From positions 1 through 22,628 of the IMG/VR virus record IMGVR_UViG_3300042891_001197: DNA of 22,628 nt. One strand, given 5' to 3'. This DNA comes from a virus. Both the position numbers and the translations under genes were made by a program. Below the pieces are notes generated by a model, which searched no databases, was not told the origin of the DNA, and saw only the letters and a program-made list of their open reading frames with translations. How positions within the stretch are numbered: position 1 is the stretch's first letter; every line of letters begins with the position of its first letter. This document shows, piece by piece, positions 12,952 to 20,898 of this stretch.

Positions 12952-14030
12952 TAGGTCACATTCCAATTTGGGGCAATCCTAAACTTCATTTTGAACAAAT
13001 CAAAAAGTTAAGGCATGCTAGTCGTATTGTTATTTTAGGTGAGACAGAATTTCACTATACAAGCCTTTGTGGCGACAGACAATTACTTATTGACATTTGT
13101 GACTATGCAGATTCACGAAAAATTCCTGTTTATTTTATAACAGGACTTAGTCAAAAAAACTCAAACCTCATACCTATAGATGATCCATTATACAATAGAT
13201 TTACGATATTGTATTGGCCAACATTTTGGTTCACATATTCATTTGTGCTTTACAACAGGTTAGAAACAAAGATAGCAAATGACAACATAGGCTTAGATGT
13301 AGAGTTAATAACACCTTATAAGGATTATAACCATACGTTTATTTCTATGAATAACCAGCCGCATAGGCATCGTATTGCTTTGATGGATATGTTCGCAAAA
13401 TACGATTTGATAAATGATAACAAGATAAGTTTCCGGCGTACAAATGATGCCATGTTTTATTATTGGGATAATCCTAGACAATTATATCTAGAACAAGAAA
13501 ATACTGAAGGTATAAAGTTTCATAGAGAAACTTTACCTAGTTGCTACAATGATTGTTTTATGACAGTCTTTGGGGAAAGTGACGGTGAAAATTTATATAC
13601 TATAAGTGGTAGCAGCGTGTTATCTCTACTTTTTAACAAACCATTCCTAGCACTAGGTCCGCAAAACTATATGATGTTTTTAGAATCATTTGGTTTCCAA
13701 CGTTATGATGAGATTTTTGATTATACTTTTGATACTGTGTACAATATTGAAGAAAGAGCAGAAGTATTAGTCAGCGAGATTAAGAGGATACAAGGTTTGA
13801 AAGATAATTGGAAAGAAATGTATTTCAAAATTTATCCTAAGTTAATTGCTAACAGAAAACTTGCAATTAAGTACGCATTTGATATTTCTAAGTTTCCTCC
13901 TATCTATATGCAATTATCCGAGCAAGAGTTTGTGCCTACCAAAGATATTCCATACCCTTATTTTCATTTTCCAAATCTTATGATAGGCCATTTGAATAAT
14001 GTCTATGATAAATTTAAAGCATTCCTATAA
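12948..14030 (+). CDS. Diverged glycosyltransferase-like protein, relative of the tandem protein at 396-2459
   Basis: 360 residues. Two blocks align by eye with each half of the 687-residue protein: FISMNNQPHRHRIALMDMF (compare YLSYNRKPHLHR), and GES..NLYTISGSSVLSLLFNKPFLALG...LESFGFQRYDEIFD (compare SET...ITEKTYKPIIGLRPFII...LKKMGFYTTVDFF). The TEK motif of the likely donor site is replaced by TIS, so activity may be lost or altered. The C-terminus adds about 60 residues. The gene starts the coupled sugar-related run (ATGA overlap upstream). A role in transfer of a sugar is an inference from the shared pattern. Confidence 0.62.
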   Translation: MIGHIPIWGNPKLHFEQIKKLRHASRIVILGETEFHYTSLCGDRQLLIDICDYADSRKIPVYFITGLSQKNSNLIPIDDPLYNRFTILYWPTFWFTYSFVLYNRLETKIANDNIGLDVELITPYKDYNHTFISMNNQPHRHRIALMDMFAKYDLINDNKISFRRTNDAMFYYWDNPRQLYLEQENTEGIKFHRETLPSCYNDCFMTVFGESDGENLYTISGSSVLSLLFNKPFLALGPQNYMMFLESFGFQRYDEIFDYTFDTVYNIEERAEVLVSEIKRIQGLKDNWKEMYFKIYPKLIANRKLAIKYAFDISKFPPIYMQLSEQEFVPTKDIPYPYFHFPNLMIGHLNNVYDKFKAFL

Positions 14031-14853
14031 AAGAATTTTTGCTTTCGGGTGTAGTTATACTAGACATACCTGGCCTACTTGGGCAAATATTATTGCTAGT
14101 CAATACCCCAACAGTATTTTTTATAATCTTGCAAAATCTGGAGGCGGTAATCAACTATTGTGTATAAGATTAGCGCAAGCACACAATAAGTTTCAAATTG
14201 ATCAAGATGATTTAGTATTAATCATGTACCCAAGTTATACCAGAGAAGATAGACATACTTCACAAGGTTACTGGCATACACCCGGCAATATTTTCCATGA
14301 GGGCAATGATATTAATGCACCTCTAGATTATTATAAATTTTATGAAACTTATGGTTCTTTTTTTCACTATATAGTGAGAGATATGTCTATAATCTATATG
14401 GTTGAAAGTTTTTTAAATAATTTAACCTGCGATAAAATATCTTTACTAAGCACTAGCCTCACGGGAGATAAAAATATTCCTGGAGATAAAGAACATTTAT
14501 CTTTCATTGAAGATCCCAATCTTACAAAGTATCATAATTTGATTGATACTTATAAAGGTCTATTAAATAAATTTCCTGAATGCTATCACCATTTTCTACA
14601 TAAAAATTATATAAAAAAGAATATTGCTACAGGAGTAAGCTTTCAAAATGGCAGCGACTCACATCCTAATCCATTACAAGCATTGGAATATTTAAAACAT
14701 TTAGGTATTGCCTTAAAGGAAGAAGCATATCTATATGCTAATGAACAAAATAAAAAACTTTTTAGTTGTAACAGTTTCAATGACATAATAAAAACATGGC
14801 ACGATGAAGAAGAACATATGGACATTTTAATTTATAAAAACGGAATAGTATGA
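13999..14853 (+). CDS. SGNH/GDSL-like hydrolase
   Basis: 284 residues. The four SGNH blocks are visible: GCSYT (17-21, nucleophile Ser19), the oxyanion Gly in LAKSGGGN (45-52) with Asn51, and D220-S-H222 in SDSHPNP near the C-terminus. Such enzymes are esterases or acetylhydrolases acting on sugars or lipids. Beside glycosyltransferase-, epimerase- and aminotransferase-like genes, deacetylation or acetylation of a glycan is likely, but this is inferred. The start overlaps the previous gene by 32 bases; a second ATG at 14005 is an alternative. The stop overlaps the thymidylate synthase ATG. Strongly A+T rich. Confidence 0.7.
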   Translation: MSMINLKHSYKRIFAFGCSYTRHTWPTWANIIASQYPNSIFYNLAKSGGGNQLLCIRLAQAHNKFQIDQDDLVLIMYPSYTREDRHTSQGYWHTPGNIFHEGNDINAPLDYYKFYETYGSFFHYIVRDMSIIYMVESFLNNLTCDKISLLSTSLTGDKNIPGDKEHLSFIEDPNLTKYHNLIDTYKGLLNKFPECYHHFLHKNYIKKNIATGVSFQNGSDSHPNPLQALEYLKHLGIALKEEAYLYANEQNKKLFSCNSFNDIIKTWHDEEEHMDILIYKNGIV

Positions 14854-15755
14854 AAGTATACCACGACTTATTAGTTGACATATTAAACAACGGCGAAGTG
14901 CGCGATGATAGAACAGGAGTCGGCACTATCAGTGTGTTTGGTAGACAACTACGATTTGACCTACGTGAAGGATTTCCTGCTATCACTACAAAAAAGTTAG
15001 CTTGGAAATCCTGTGTAGGCGAATTGCTTTGGTTCTTAGAAGGTAGCAGTGATGAAAGACGCCTCGCTGAAATCACATATGGTTACAGAGACACAAGTAA
15101 AGTTACCATATGGACTCCAAACAGCATGGCAGGATACTGGAAGCCTAAAGCTAAATTTCAAGGCGATTTAGGTCGCGTATATGGTGTACAGTGGCGTAGT
15201 TGGAACAAACACAATCTAAAGTGTGACTTTGGTAAGACATGGGAACCAGGTTACAATCGTGCTGCTACAGACTGGAAGCAGGTTGATCAAGTAAAAGAAT
15301 TGATCGAAGGATTGAAGAACAATCCAAATGGACGCAGACATATTCTAAGTGCATGGAATGTAGGTGAACTTGATGAGATGGCATTGCCACCTTGTCATGT
15401 GATGAGTCAATTCTATGTAAGTAAAAATAAAGAATTGAGTTGTCATATGTACCAGCGTAGTGTTGATGTATTTCTGGGTTTGCCATTCAACATAGCAAGT
15501 TATGCCTTACTAACGCATATGATTGCGCAAGTATGTGATCTTAAGGTTGGCGAATTAATAATATCAACGGGCGATACCCATATCTATAAAGATCATGTTG
15601 AACAAGTGAACGAACAATTACGTCGGGAGATGTATCCACAACCCACATTATGGTTGAACCCAGAAATTAAAGATATTGATAAGTTTACTATGGACGACAT
15701 CAAGTTGCTAAATTACCAAAGCCATGATACTATAAAAGCAACAATGGCGGTGTGA
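14850..15755 (+). CDS. thyA: Thymidylate synthase (ThyA type)
   Basis: 301 residues, slightly longer than E. coli ThyA (264). It converts dUMP to dTMP with methylene-tetrahydrofolate. Signature blocks: DDRTGVGT (19-26), the catalytic Cys182 in ALPPCHVMSQFYV, GRR (161-163) for phosphate binding, QRSVDVFLGLPFNIASYA (202-219), and TGDTHIYKDHVEQ (240-252). The C-terminus IKATMAV matches the essential ...MAV end. All key residues are present. The extra length lies in an insert around residues 115-145. Phages use it to supply dTTP for DNA synthesis. It is coupled by ATGA to the SGNH gene, an odd position among sugar genes. No fused dihydrofolate reductase is seen. Confidence 0.96.
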   Translation: MKVYHDLLVDILNNGEVRDDRTGVGTISVFGRQLRFDLREGFPAITTKKLAWKSCVGELLWFLEGSSDERRLAEITYGYRDTSKVTIWTPNSMAGYWKPKAKFQGDLGRVYGVQWRSWNKHNLKCDFGKTWEPGYNRAATDWKQVDQVKELIEGLKNNPNGRRHILSAWNVGELDEMALPPCHVMSQFYVSKNKELSCHMYQRSVDVFLGLPFNIASYALLTHMIAQVCDLKVGELIISTGDTHIYKDHVEQVNEQLRREMYPQPTLWLNPEIKDIDKFTMDDIKLLNYQSHDTIKATMAV

Positions 15756-15756
15756 T

Positions 15757-15996
15757 ATGCAAGAAGTTATCGTACATAAAATTCGTATGGGTGATGTAGA
15801 GGATCCCGATCTTTTCGTTGCTGAACCTATCTGGAAATGGCAGCAAACTGATGAAGGTAAATGGATCATGGAGAAAAGCAAACAACAACCCATGTGGAAG
15901 CGTAATATTGATTCTGCTACATATGGGTATGTGTACACGATACATGCCTGGCTAGACGGACAAGATTTGACATATTGGAAACTAAAGTATGAGTGA
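15757..15996 (+). CDS. Small conserved phage protein, unknown function
   Basis: 79 residues, MQEVIVHKIRMGDVEDPDLF onward, then AEPIWKWQQTDEGKWIMEKS and a C-terminal YGYVYTIHAWLDGQDLTYWKLKYE. It is very rich in Trp and Tyr for its size, with a strand-rich C-terminal half. I recall the pattern V.HKF.MGDVEDPDLYAA.P.Y.W from T4-like phage genomes, usually downstream of nucleotide-metabolism genes, with no assigned function. It starts 1 base after the thyA stop and overlaps the epimerase gene by 8 bases. Confidence 0.8.
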   Translation: MQEVIVHKIRMGDVEDPDLFVAEPIWKWQQTDEGKWIMEKSKQQPMWKRNIDSATYGYVYTIHAWLDGQDLTYWKLKYE

Positions 15997-16960
15997 TATA
16001 TTAGTGACAGGCGGTTATGGCCTCATTGGTCATAACGTGGTAAGAAAATTGCGTGATATGAAACATAGAGTTTGTGTAGTTGATACACAGACCAATTATG
16101 GCATCATACCGCAAGATGAGATTGATTATCTCATGGAACAACGAAAGAAAGTCACAGGTGCGGTCGAACATTACCCATATGATATCAGCGACAGATTTTT
16201 AATCAACCGTGCTTTTACTAGGTTCATGCCTGATATCGTTATACACATGGCAAGTTTCCCGAGGCAGAAAGTAGTAAACGCTAACCCACCACATGGTGCT
16301 AAAGTCATGTCTGAGGGTTTGCTCAATCTATTAGAAGAAAGCAAACGACAAAAAGTCAAGAAGTTTGTGTATATCAGCAGTAGCATGGTCTATGGAGACT
16401 TCACAGACGATGTGACTGAAGATGCAGTATGTAAACCACAAGGGCAATATGGTATCATGAAACTTGCAGGCGAGTGGTTGACAAGAGATTATACACGCAG
16501 CACAGGTATGGCACATACTATCATACGTCCAAGTGCTGTATATGGACCACTTGATGTTGAAGATCGTGTTATCGCTAAGTTCATGCTTACAGCAATGCGC
16601 GGCGGTACATTGAAGGTCAACGGTGCAGGCGAGACATTAGATTTCACATATGTTGATGATGCTGCCAATGGTATCGTAGCAGCCGCACTCAGCGAAAACA
16701 CAAATAACAAGACATACAATATCACAAAGAGCCATAGCCGCACACTACTTGATGCTGCTAACCTAGCAGTAAAGATTGCTGGTAAAGGTAATATTGAAGT
16801 ACGCGATAAAGACGCTGACTTCCCAAGTCGCGGCGCATTGAACATTGATAGAGCCAGAAAGGATTTTGGCTATGATCCTAAGGTTGACGTAGAAGAAGGT
16901 TTTCAAAAATATTATGACTGGCTCAAAAATAGCCCATTTTGGTCTAGCAAGACAGTATAA
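15989..16960 (+). CDS. NAD-dependent nucleotide-sugar epimerase/dehydratase (extended SDR)
   Basis: 323 residues. N-terminal Rossmann motif TGGYGLIGHNV (7-17), VVDTQT acidic end of strand 2, HMASFPRQKV, catalytic SSS (130-132) and Y154-G-I-M-K158. This is the GalE-like/extended SDR plan. The substrate is likely a nucleotide sugar, for example UDP-hexose; the exact reaction (4-epimerase, 4,6-dehydratase or reductase) cannot be read. It probably feeds the aminotransferase encoded next, which overlaps by 47 bases. The start overlaps the previous gene by 8 bases. Confidence 0.86.
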   Translation: MSDILVTGGYGLIGHNVVRKLRDMKHRVCVVDTQTNYGIIPQDEIDYLMEQRKKVTGAVEHYPYDISDRFLINRAFTRFMPDIVIHMASFPRQKVVNANPPHGAKVMSEGLLNLLEESKRQKVKKFVYISSSMVYGDFTDDVTEDAVCKPQGQYGIMKLAGEWLTRDYTRSTGMAHTIIRPSAVYGPLDVEDRVIAKFMLTAMRGGTLKVNGAGETLDFTYVDDAANGIVAAALSENTNNKTYNITKSHSRTLLDAANLAVKIAGKGNIEVRDKDADFPSRGALNIDRARKDFGYDPKVDVEEGFQKYYDWLKNSPFWSSKTV

Positions 16961-17996
16961 AAATCTCAAAGCAGAGTTGTTAGAAGCCACTGATTTAGTA
17001 TTACGCAGCGGCGAACTAATGAATGGTAGTTACACCTCTGCCTTTGAAACATGGCTTGCTATGCGAACTAGTACTGCCTTCGCATTGACTGTACATAGTG
17101 GCACACAAGCACTAGAAATAATCGCAAGATGGATACGAAAAACATCTGATGACCACCATGACTATCCGCCAGTAGTTAGAATACCTAACATTACATACGT
17201 TGCTACACTCAATGCCTTTGCTAAAGCAGGGTTTGTAATTGAGTTAGTTGATACAGATAAAAATGGACTAATGCAACCTGACAGTGAAAATCTATTAGCC
17301 AACTTTACTAAGTTTTCATGTAATGTAGGTTTATATGGTGCTAACCCAACATTACAGGCTGTCACCGGACACAATTATAATGATGTAGTAGACGGAGCAC
17401 AGCATTGGCTTGTTGCTGATAACGTTGGCGCTGGCATGGCTATTAGTTTTGACCCAACTAAAAATCTAAATGCTAGTGGCAACGGCGGTGCTATTGTAAC
17501 TAATGAACGTGAGTTATATGAGTTTGCTTATAGTTATCGCAGTAATGGTAAACCAGATCATGAAAGTGCCGGCACTAACAGCAGAATGAGCGAACTAGAC
17601 TGCGCACATTTATCAGTACGTGCTAACTATATTGACAAATGGCAGTGGCGTCGTAAAGAAATTCGTCATTATTATCTGGATGAATTACGTAATGTTGATG
17701 TTCGTTGTTTGAGCAGAGACCATCTTGTACATGCTGATCAAAAGTTTGTTATTTATAATAATCGTAGAAATGAACTACAACAATATCTAACTGATGCAGG
17801 TATTGAAACTAAGATTCACTATGCTAAAGCATTAAGTGAATTACCTCTGTCTAGACACGTATATAGCAAGCCAGATATGCTGAGTACTAGTGTCAATTTA
17901 ACTAGGGGCTTATTGAGTTTACCTATCTATCCTGAATTGACAGATAGTGAAGTTGAGTTTGTTGCTAAAAAAGTAAAAGATTTCTTTACTTGCTGA
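16914..17996 (+). CDS. DegT/DnrJ/EryC1/StrS-family sugar aminotransferase
   Basis: 360 residues. PLP-binding signature: SGTQAL (62-67), D160-G-A-Q163 (pyridine-ring Asp and Gln) and SFDPTKNLNASGNGGAIVT (178-196), where Lys183 forms the Schiff base. The family transfers an amino group from Glu or Gln to a keto-sugar nucleotide, for example in viosamine, perosamine or bacillosamine type pathways. With the epimerase/dehydratase it makes a plausible two-step amino-sugar pathway. The ATG at 16914 is embedded in the epimerase gene (47-base overlap). The gene ends facing the lipoprotein gene and overlaps it by 11 bases, so the two are convergent with no visible terminator between. Confidence 0.87.
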   Translation: MTGSKIAHFGLARQYKNLKAELLEATDLVLRSGELMNGSYTSAFETWLAMRTSTAFALTVHSGTQALEIIARWIRKTSDDHHDYPPVVRIPNITYVATLNAFAKAGFVIELVDTDKNGLMQPDSENLLANFTKFSCNVGLYGANPTLQAVTGHNYNDVVDGAQHWLVADNVGAGMAISFDPTKNLNASGNGGAIVTNERELYEFAYSYRSNGKPDHESAGTNSRMSELDCAHLSVRANYIDKWQWRRKEIRHYYLDELRNVDVRCLSRDHLVHADQKFVIYNNRRNELQQYLTDAGIETKIHYAKALSELPLSRHVYSKPDMLSTSVNLTRGLLSLPIYPELTDSEVEFVAKKVKDFFTC

Positions 17997-18258
17997 CGCT
18001 TTCAAATATTTCTTTTTGCTTTGCGTACCATTCTTTCCACGCAGCGTTTTGAGCAGCACACATATGGTACTTGTTATAGTTACCCACGACAGTCTTTAGA
18101 AACTCGCTGAAATAGACCTTATCTTTACCTATCTTATCTAGTTGGTCACATTCTACTAATAGTATTTCTGGTGCTTCTGGGAATTTAGCAGTGACAGGAA
18201 CAGTTGTTGAACATCCCGCTAATAAAGTGATAACGCAAAATAGTAGTATATTTTTCAC
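17986..18258 (-). CDS. Lipoprotein, candidate outer-membrane spanin (o-spanin)
   Basis: 90 residues with a lipoprotein signal peptide: MKNILLFCVITLLAGC, lipobox LLAGC with Cys16 as lipidation site. The mature part is short (74 residues) and ends in an amphipathic helix (AAWKEWYAKQKEIFESVSK). It is translated from ATGA overlap with the upstream gene at 18255-18731, whose product has membrane segments and a coiled coil. That pairing, i-spanin then lipoprotein in an overlapping unit, is the standard Rz/Rz1-like plan for fusing inner and outer membranes in the last step of lysis. Size and order fit; sequence homology cannot be tested here. Confidence 0.66.
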   Translation of the reverse strand: MKNILLFCVITLLAGCSTTVPVTAKFPEAPEILLVECDQLDKIGKDKVYFSEFLKTVVGNYNKYHMCAAQNAAWKEWYAKQKEIFESVSK

Positions 18259-18731
18259 TTTGGTGCCTCTTCCTGCTTGATCACTGTGATTGTGTTCTCT
18301 GGTGGTGCTTCATTGCTTGCTGACATATCATGTGCTTTGATAGCAACTTCAGGGACAGTGCAATTAGTATCAAATACTTTTACTTCTCTATCTATGTATT
18401 CAACTACTTTAGCACCCTTGACCTTGATGTATTCTTTCTCTGTGACTATTTTTTCTACGATTTCTGTGTTGACTACGGCAGCTTTGGCTTGTGCTTCAGC
18501 AACCTTTGCTTCCATCTCTTTTACACGTAATTCCCATTTAGCCTTCTCTGCTAAACCCCCCTCGAGGTATACGCCTAAACTTAATAGTAGCAGACTTATG
18601 ATCTGTATTGGAAGTTTATATTTGCTGACGAAGGGTATGAAACCTAATACGAAACCAGCAATGGTTCCAACAATACCTGCTAGAAATATGAGATGGACTA
18701 CAAATTCTGGTAACCAGTTGATTATCCACAT
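18255..18731 (-). CDS. Membrane protein with coiled coil, candidate inner-membrane spanin (i-spanin)
   Basis: 158 residues. Two hydrophobic segments (about 10-34 and 40-57) are separated by SKYKL, followed by a long Ala/Glu/Lys coiled-coil stretch (KEMEAKVAEAQAKAAVVNT..., 60-100) and C-terminal DTNCTVPEVAIKAHDMSAS. Classic Rz has one N-terminal segment and a periplasmic coiled coil; two segments is less usual, and the topology would need checking. The adjacent lipoprotein supports a spanin role. From memory, this LPE..VHLIF...GFIPFV.KYKLPIQII start is met in other T4-like marine phages as an Rz-like protein. The late box CATAAATA ends 7 bases before the ATG, leaving a leader of about 2 bases. 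Confidence 0.66.
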   Translation of the reverse strand: MWIINWLPEFVVHLIFLAGIVGTIAGFVLGFIPFVSKYKLPIQIISLLLLSLGVYLEGGLAEKAKWELRVKEMEAKVAEAQAKAAVVNTEIVEKIVTEKEYIKVKGAKVVEYIDREVKVFDTNCTVPEVAIKAHDMSASNEAPPENTITVIKQEEAPK

Positions 18732-18738
18732 ATGAACT

Positions 18739-18746
18739 TATTTATG
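18739..18746 (-). promoter_or_regulatory. Late promoter box CATAAATA for the spanin unit
   Basis: CATAAATA on the minus strand is followed by AGTTCAT and the ATG at 18731. With T4 geometry the transcript starts about 2 bases before the ATG, nearly leaderless. It shares one base with the plus-strand late box at 18746-18753. Confidence 0.6.
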
Positions 18747-18753
18747 CTAAATA
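18746..18753 (+). promoter_or_regulatory. Late promoter box GCTAAATA for the virion-type gene
   Basis: GCTAAATA lies 18 bases before the ATG at 18772, with AGGAG (18759-18763) in the leader. It is back-to-back with the spanin promoter. Confidence 0.55.
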
Positions 18754-18771
18754 CTTATAGGAGTCCCTAAT

Positions 18772-19299
18772 ATGGCAATAGAACTTGTAAACATAGGCAC
18801 TAATCCAAACGACGGAGAGGGTGATCCGTTACGCACAGCGTTCGGTAAAATTAACAACAACTTTGTTTGGACGCAGCAAACCTCCACTGAAATTTCAAGC
18901 ACAGTCACACTTGACGATACTGCCAATCAAGTAATTTGGGAATATCCTGCAGATGAATTTACTCAGGCACTAATTCAACTACAAAGTTTTCGTGAAGGCA
19001 GTAATGATAGTCAAAATGCATTGATAGGTGCAAGCATACTTAATGACTTATCTGACGTTAAGTTTACAATTTATGGATTAACAAACAACGGCGATTGGCT
19101 TACTAACTATGATATGGATGTAACAGATGGTAATGTTCGCCTTTTAGTATCTCCCCTTCAAAATGAAGCAATCACTCACTTTTTAGCATACCAGGTAACA
19201 TGGGTAGGAGACCTAGGAGTTGGTGTAAGTATGACTTCTGAAAGCGGAGAAGGGCTTGTTACTGAAACAGGCAACGTGTTCATCACCACAGAAGGTTAA
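18772..19299 (+). CDS. Virion structural-type protein (tail fibre/baseplate motif), unknown exact role
   Basis: 175 residues. The N-terminus MAIELVNIGTNPNDGEGDPL, then RTAFGKINNNF, is a motif that recurs near the start of many phage virion and tail-fibre proteins (TNPNDGTGDPLRTAF.K.N.NF, recalled from phage structural proteins). The rest is strand-rich (FTIYGLTNNGDWLTNYDMDV, YQVTWVGDLGVGVSM) with no membrane or enzymatic motif, consistent with a structural protein. The start is supported by AGGAG 8 bases upstream and by a late promoter. The next gene begins 1 base after its stop. Confidence 0.7.
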   Translation: MAIELVNIGTNPNDGEGDPLRTAFGKINNNFVWTQQTSTEISSTVTLDDTANQVIWEYPADEFTQALIQLQSFREGSNDSQNALIGASILNDLSDVKFTIYGLTNNGDWLTNYDMDVTDGNVRLLVSPLQNEAITHFLAYQVTWVGDLGVGVSMTSESGEGLVTETGNVFITTEG

Positions 19300-19300
19300 A

Positions 19301-19702
19301 ATGCGCGCCAAAGAATTTCTTACAGAACAAGATTTAGCCAGCGTCCATGATAATTTGGATATCGCTTCATTATCGTTACCATATACTTACATGATGCCTG
19401 AACTCAACAATAGCAACTTCTATGACATATATAGATTCGGAGTAGCGATTGCCGCAGTCAGGGGTGAAGCGGGCGATAAGGATAAAGTGCAAGACCAGAA
19501 CAGACCAGATTTTAGAGCAAGCAGCCAATGGGGTCAACATTTGATCGTAAGTAGTTTTGACCCTAATGTTGGTAAAGTGATTGATCAGGCATTAAGTAAA
19601 ACTAATCATAAAGGTAAAATATCTGTAAGCACTCCGGGTAGTGAAGAAATGAAAGATACATATAAAGTTTCTCCTGTCAAAGGTTTTAAAGGTTACAATT
19701 GA
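19301..19702 (+). CDS. Putative capsid-internal protein with CTS-like N-terminus (paralogue 1)
   Basis: 133 residues. The ATG at 19301 is chosen, 1 base after the previous stop, because it yields MRAKEFLTE. This resembles the T4 capsid-targeting sequence (MKTYQEFIAE) of internal proteins, which the prohead protease gp21 cleaves after (I/L)-x-E; here L-T-E at residues 7-9. An upstream in-frame start exists but lies in the previous gene. The C-terminus TYKVSPVKGFKGYN is shared with the next gene (TYTESPIKPFKGYE). The middle holds NFYDIYRFGVAIAAVRG, parallel to NYDRTYDLNRVMMAVAS there. The two are paralogues. Packaging in the head is an inference from the N-terminus; the function after injection is unknown. 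Confidence 0.62.
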   Translation: MRAKEFLTEQDLASVHDNLDIASLSLPYTYMMPELNNSNFYDIYRFGVAIAAVRGEAGDKDKVQDQNRPDFRASSQWGQHLIVSSFDPNVGKVIDQALSKTNHKGKISVSTPGSEEMKDTYKVSPVKGFKGYN

Positions 19703-20064
19703 TGAGAGCAAGAGAGTTCATAATAGAAGAGCGTAATAAACCTAGCAAAAGGCAGCACTACTCATCTGTAGGTTTGCAAACTTTTACGGATACTAATTAC
19801 GATAGAACATATGACCTTAATAGAGTCATGATGGCTGTAGCATCTACAGATGGTAAAACCATGCCAGATTTAGATGGTGAAAGTTGGGCAGCAAAACAAA
19901 ATACTGCACATCCATATACTGAAGTTGAGCAAAATATGCTTGAATTAGCTTTTGATGCCGCAGGTATTCCATACACAGATATCAATAAAGGCGATTTGAA
20001 AAGCAGAGAATTACCCGACACATATACTGAGAGTCCAATTAAACCCTTTAAAGGATACGAATAA
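19702..20064 (+). CDS. Putative capsid-internal protein with CTS-like N-terminus (paralogue 2)
   Basis: 120 residues, starting MRAREFIIEERNK at 19702, where ATG overlaps the previous stop by one base (TGATG). A TTG three bases earlier would add one Met and is less likely. The N-terminus again matches M-x-x-x-EF-[IL]-x-E, with a possible prohead-protease site I-I-E (7-9). The mid part is DGKTMPDLDGESWAAKQNTA with HPYTEVEQNMLELAFDAAG, followed by the shared end TYTESPIKPFKGYE. There is no enzymatic motif. It is paired with its paralogue upstream, and a stretch of about 50 non-coding bases follows before the methyltransferase. Confidence 0.64.
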   Translation: MRAREFIIEERNKPSKRQHYSSVGLQTFTDTNYDRTYDLNRVMMAVASTDGKTMPDLDGESWAAKQNTAHPYTEVEQNMLELAFDAAGIPYTDINKGDLKSRELPDTYTESPIKPFKGYE

Positions 20065-20117
20065 ATTTTTCATTCAAGTCTAATCAGTATAAGTAATTAA
20101 AACTGATAGGAATCAAG

Positions 20118-20825
20118 ATGCAAAATTTAATTGATATTAATCAAACACTAGACCTCGTAAAATTAAAACTTTATAATGAATGGCTATATACTGCTCATAT
20201 CTATGATGAAGGCGATAGCGCCATGCATAAAGGTTTGACAGCGAAAGTTGTTGAAAAATATATAGATCCACTAAATCTTCCTAAGGATGCAAAAATTCTA
20301 GATGTAGGTTGTGGTCCAGGATATTTCCTAGATGAAATGAAGAAGCGTGAGTATACCGATCTTGTAGGTATAACACTAAGTCCGGGTGATATCAAAACAT
20401 GTGAAGATAAAGGTCATAAGATTAAAAAGTATGATTTATCATTTATACCACAAAAAGATGGTTATTATGATGAAAGTGTTGACTTTATATTCTTGCGCCA
20501 GGCACTTGAACATAGTCCATATCCTATCTTTAGTTTGATGGAGTACAATCGTATTTTGAAGCAAGGTTCTTACATTTATATTGAAGTTCCTGCGCCAGAA
20601 TGTGACAGAATGCATGAGTATAATCTTAATCATTATAGTATTTTAGGGCAGCATCAATTGACTGCTTTACTACAAAGAACGGGGTTTAAGATTTTGAATT
20701 TTGAAGCAATAGAATTTAGTGTAGGTATCCCTACAGTCACTAATGAAGACGGTTCCATAAAGGAACTTAAAGAAAAGTATTATTGTGTAGTAGCCGTGAA
20801 GGATCGTCCATTAGACATCAAGTAA
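20118..20825 (+). CDS. SAM-dependent class I methyltransferase
   Basis: 235 residues. Motif I is ILDVGCGPGYF (60-70), followed by VGITLSPGDI (strand 2 region) and VDFIFLRQALEHSPYP, the motif IV/post area of UbiE/Coq5-type methyltransferases, then IYIEVPAPE. The substrate could be a sugar, lipid or small molecule. A role in modifying a surface glycan is possible but not shown. The upstream sequence AGGAA, 9 bases before the ATG, is a moderate ribosome site; a degenerate late-type box (GTATAAGTA) stands further upstream. A strong terminator follows 19 bases after the stop. Confidence 0.8.
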   Translation: MQNLIDINQTLDLVKLKLYNEWLYTAHIYDEGDSAMHKGLTAKVVEKYIDPLNLPKDAKILDVGCGPGYFLDEMKKREYTDLVGITLSPGDIKTCEDKGHKIKKYDLSFIPQKDGYYDESVDFIFLRQALEHSPYPIFSLMEYNRILKQGSYIYIEVPAPECDRMHEYNLNHYSILGQHQLTALLQRTGFKILNFEAIEFSVGIPTVTNEDGSIKELKEKYYCVVAVKDRPLDIK

Positions 20826-20844
20826 TATTGACTTATATAATACA

Positions 20845-20872
20845 AAAAATAGGGGCGTAGGCCCCTATTTTT
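20845..20872 (+). terminator. Strong rho-independent terminator
   Basis: AAAAATAGGGGC (20845-20856), loop GTAG and GCCCCTATTTTT (20861-20872): a perfect 12-bp stem whose 3' arm ends in T5. The A-run on the left makes it usable on the minus strand as well. It closes the unit 18772-20825. Confidence 0.95.
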
Positions 20873-20885
20873 ATATATGGAAAAC

Positions 20886-20893
20886 CATAAATA
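20886..20893 (+). promoter_or_regulatory. Late promoter box CATAAATA (proximal of a tandem pair)
   Basis: CATAAATA, AATAT, then ATG at 20899: the 5-base spacing again. It follows the terminator directly and starts the lysis-cassette transcription unit. Confidence 0.6.
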
Positions 20894-20898
20894 AATAT

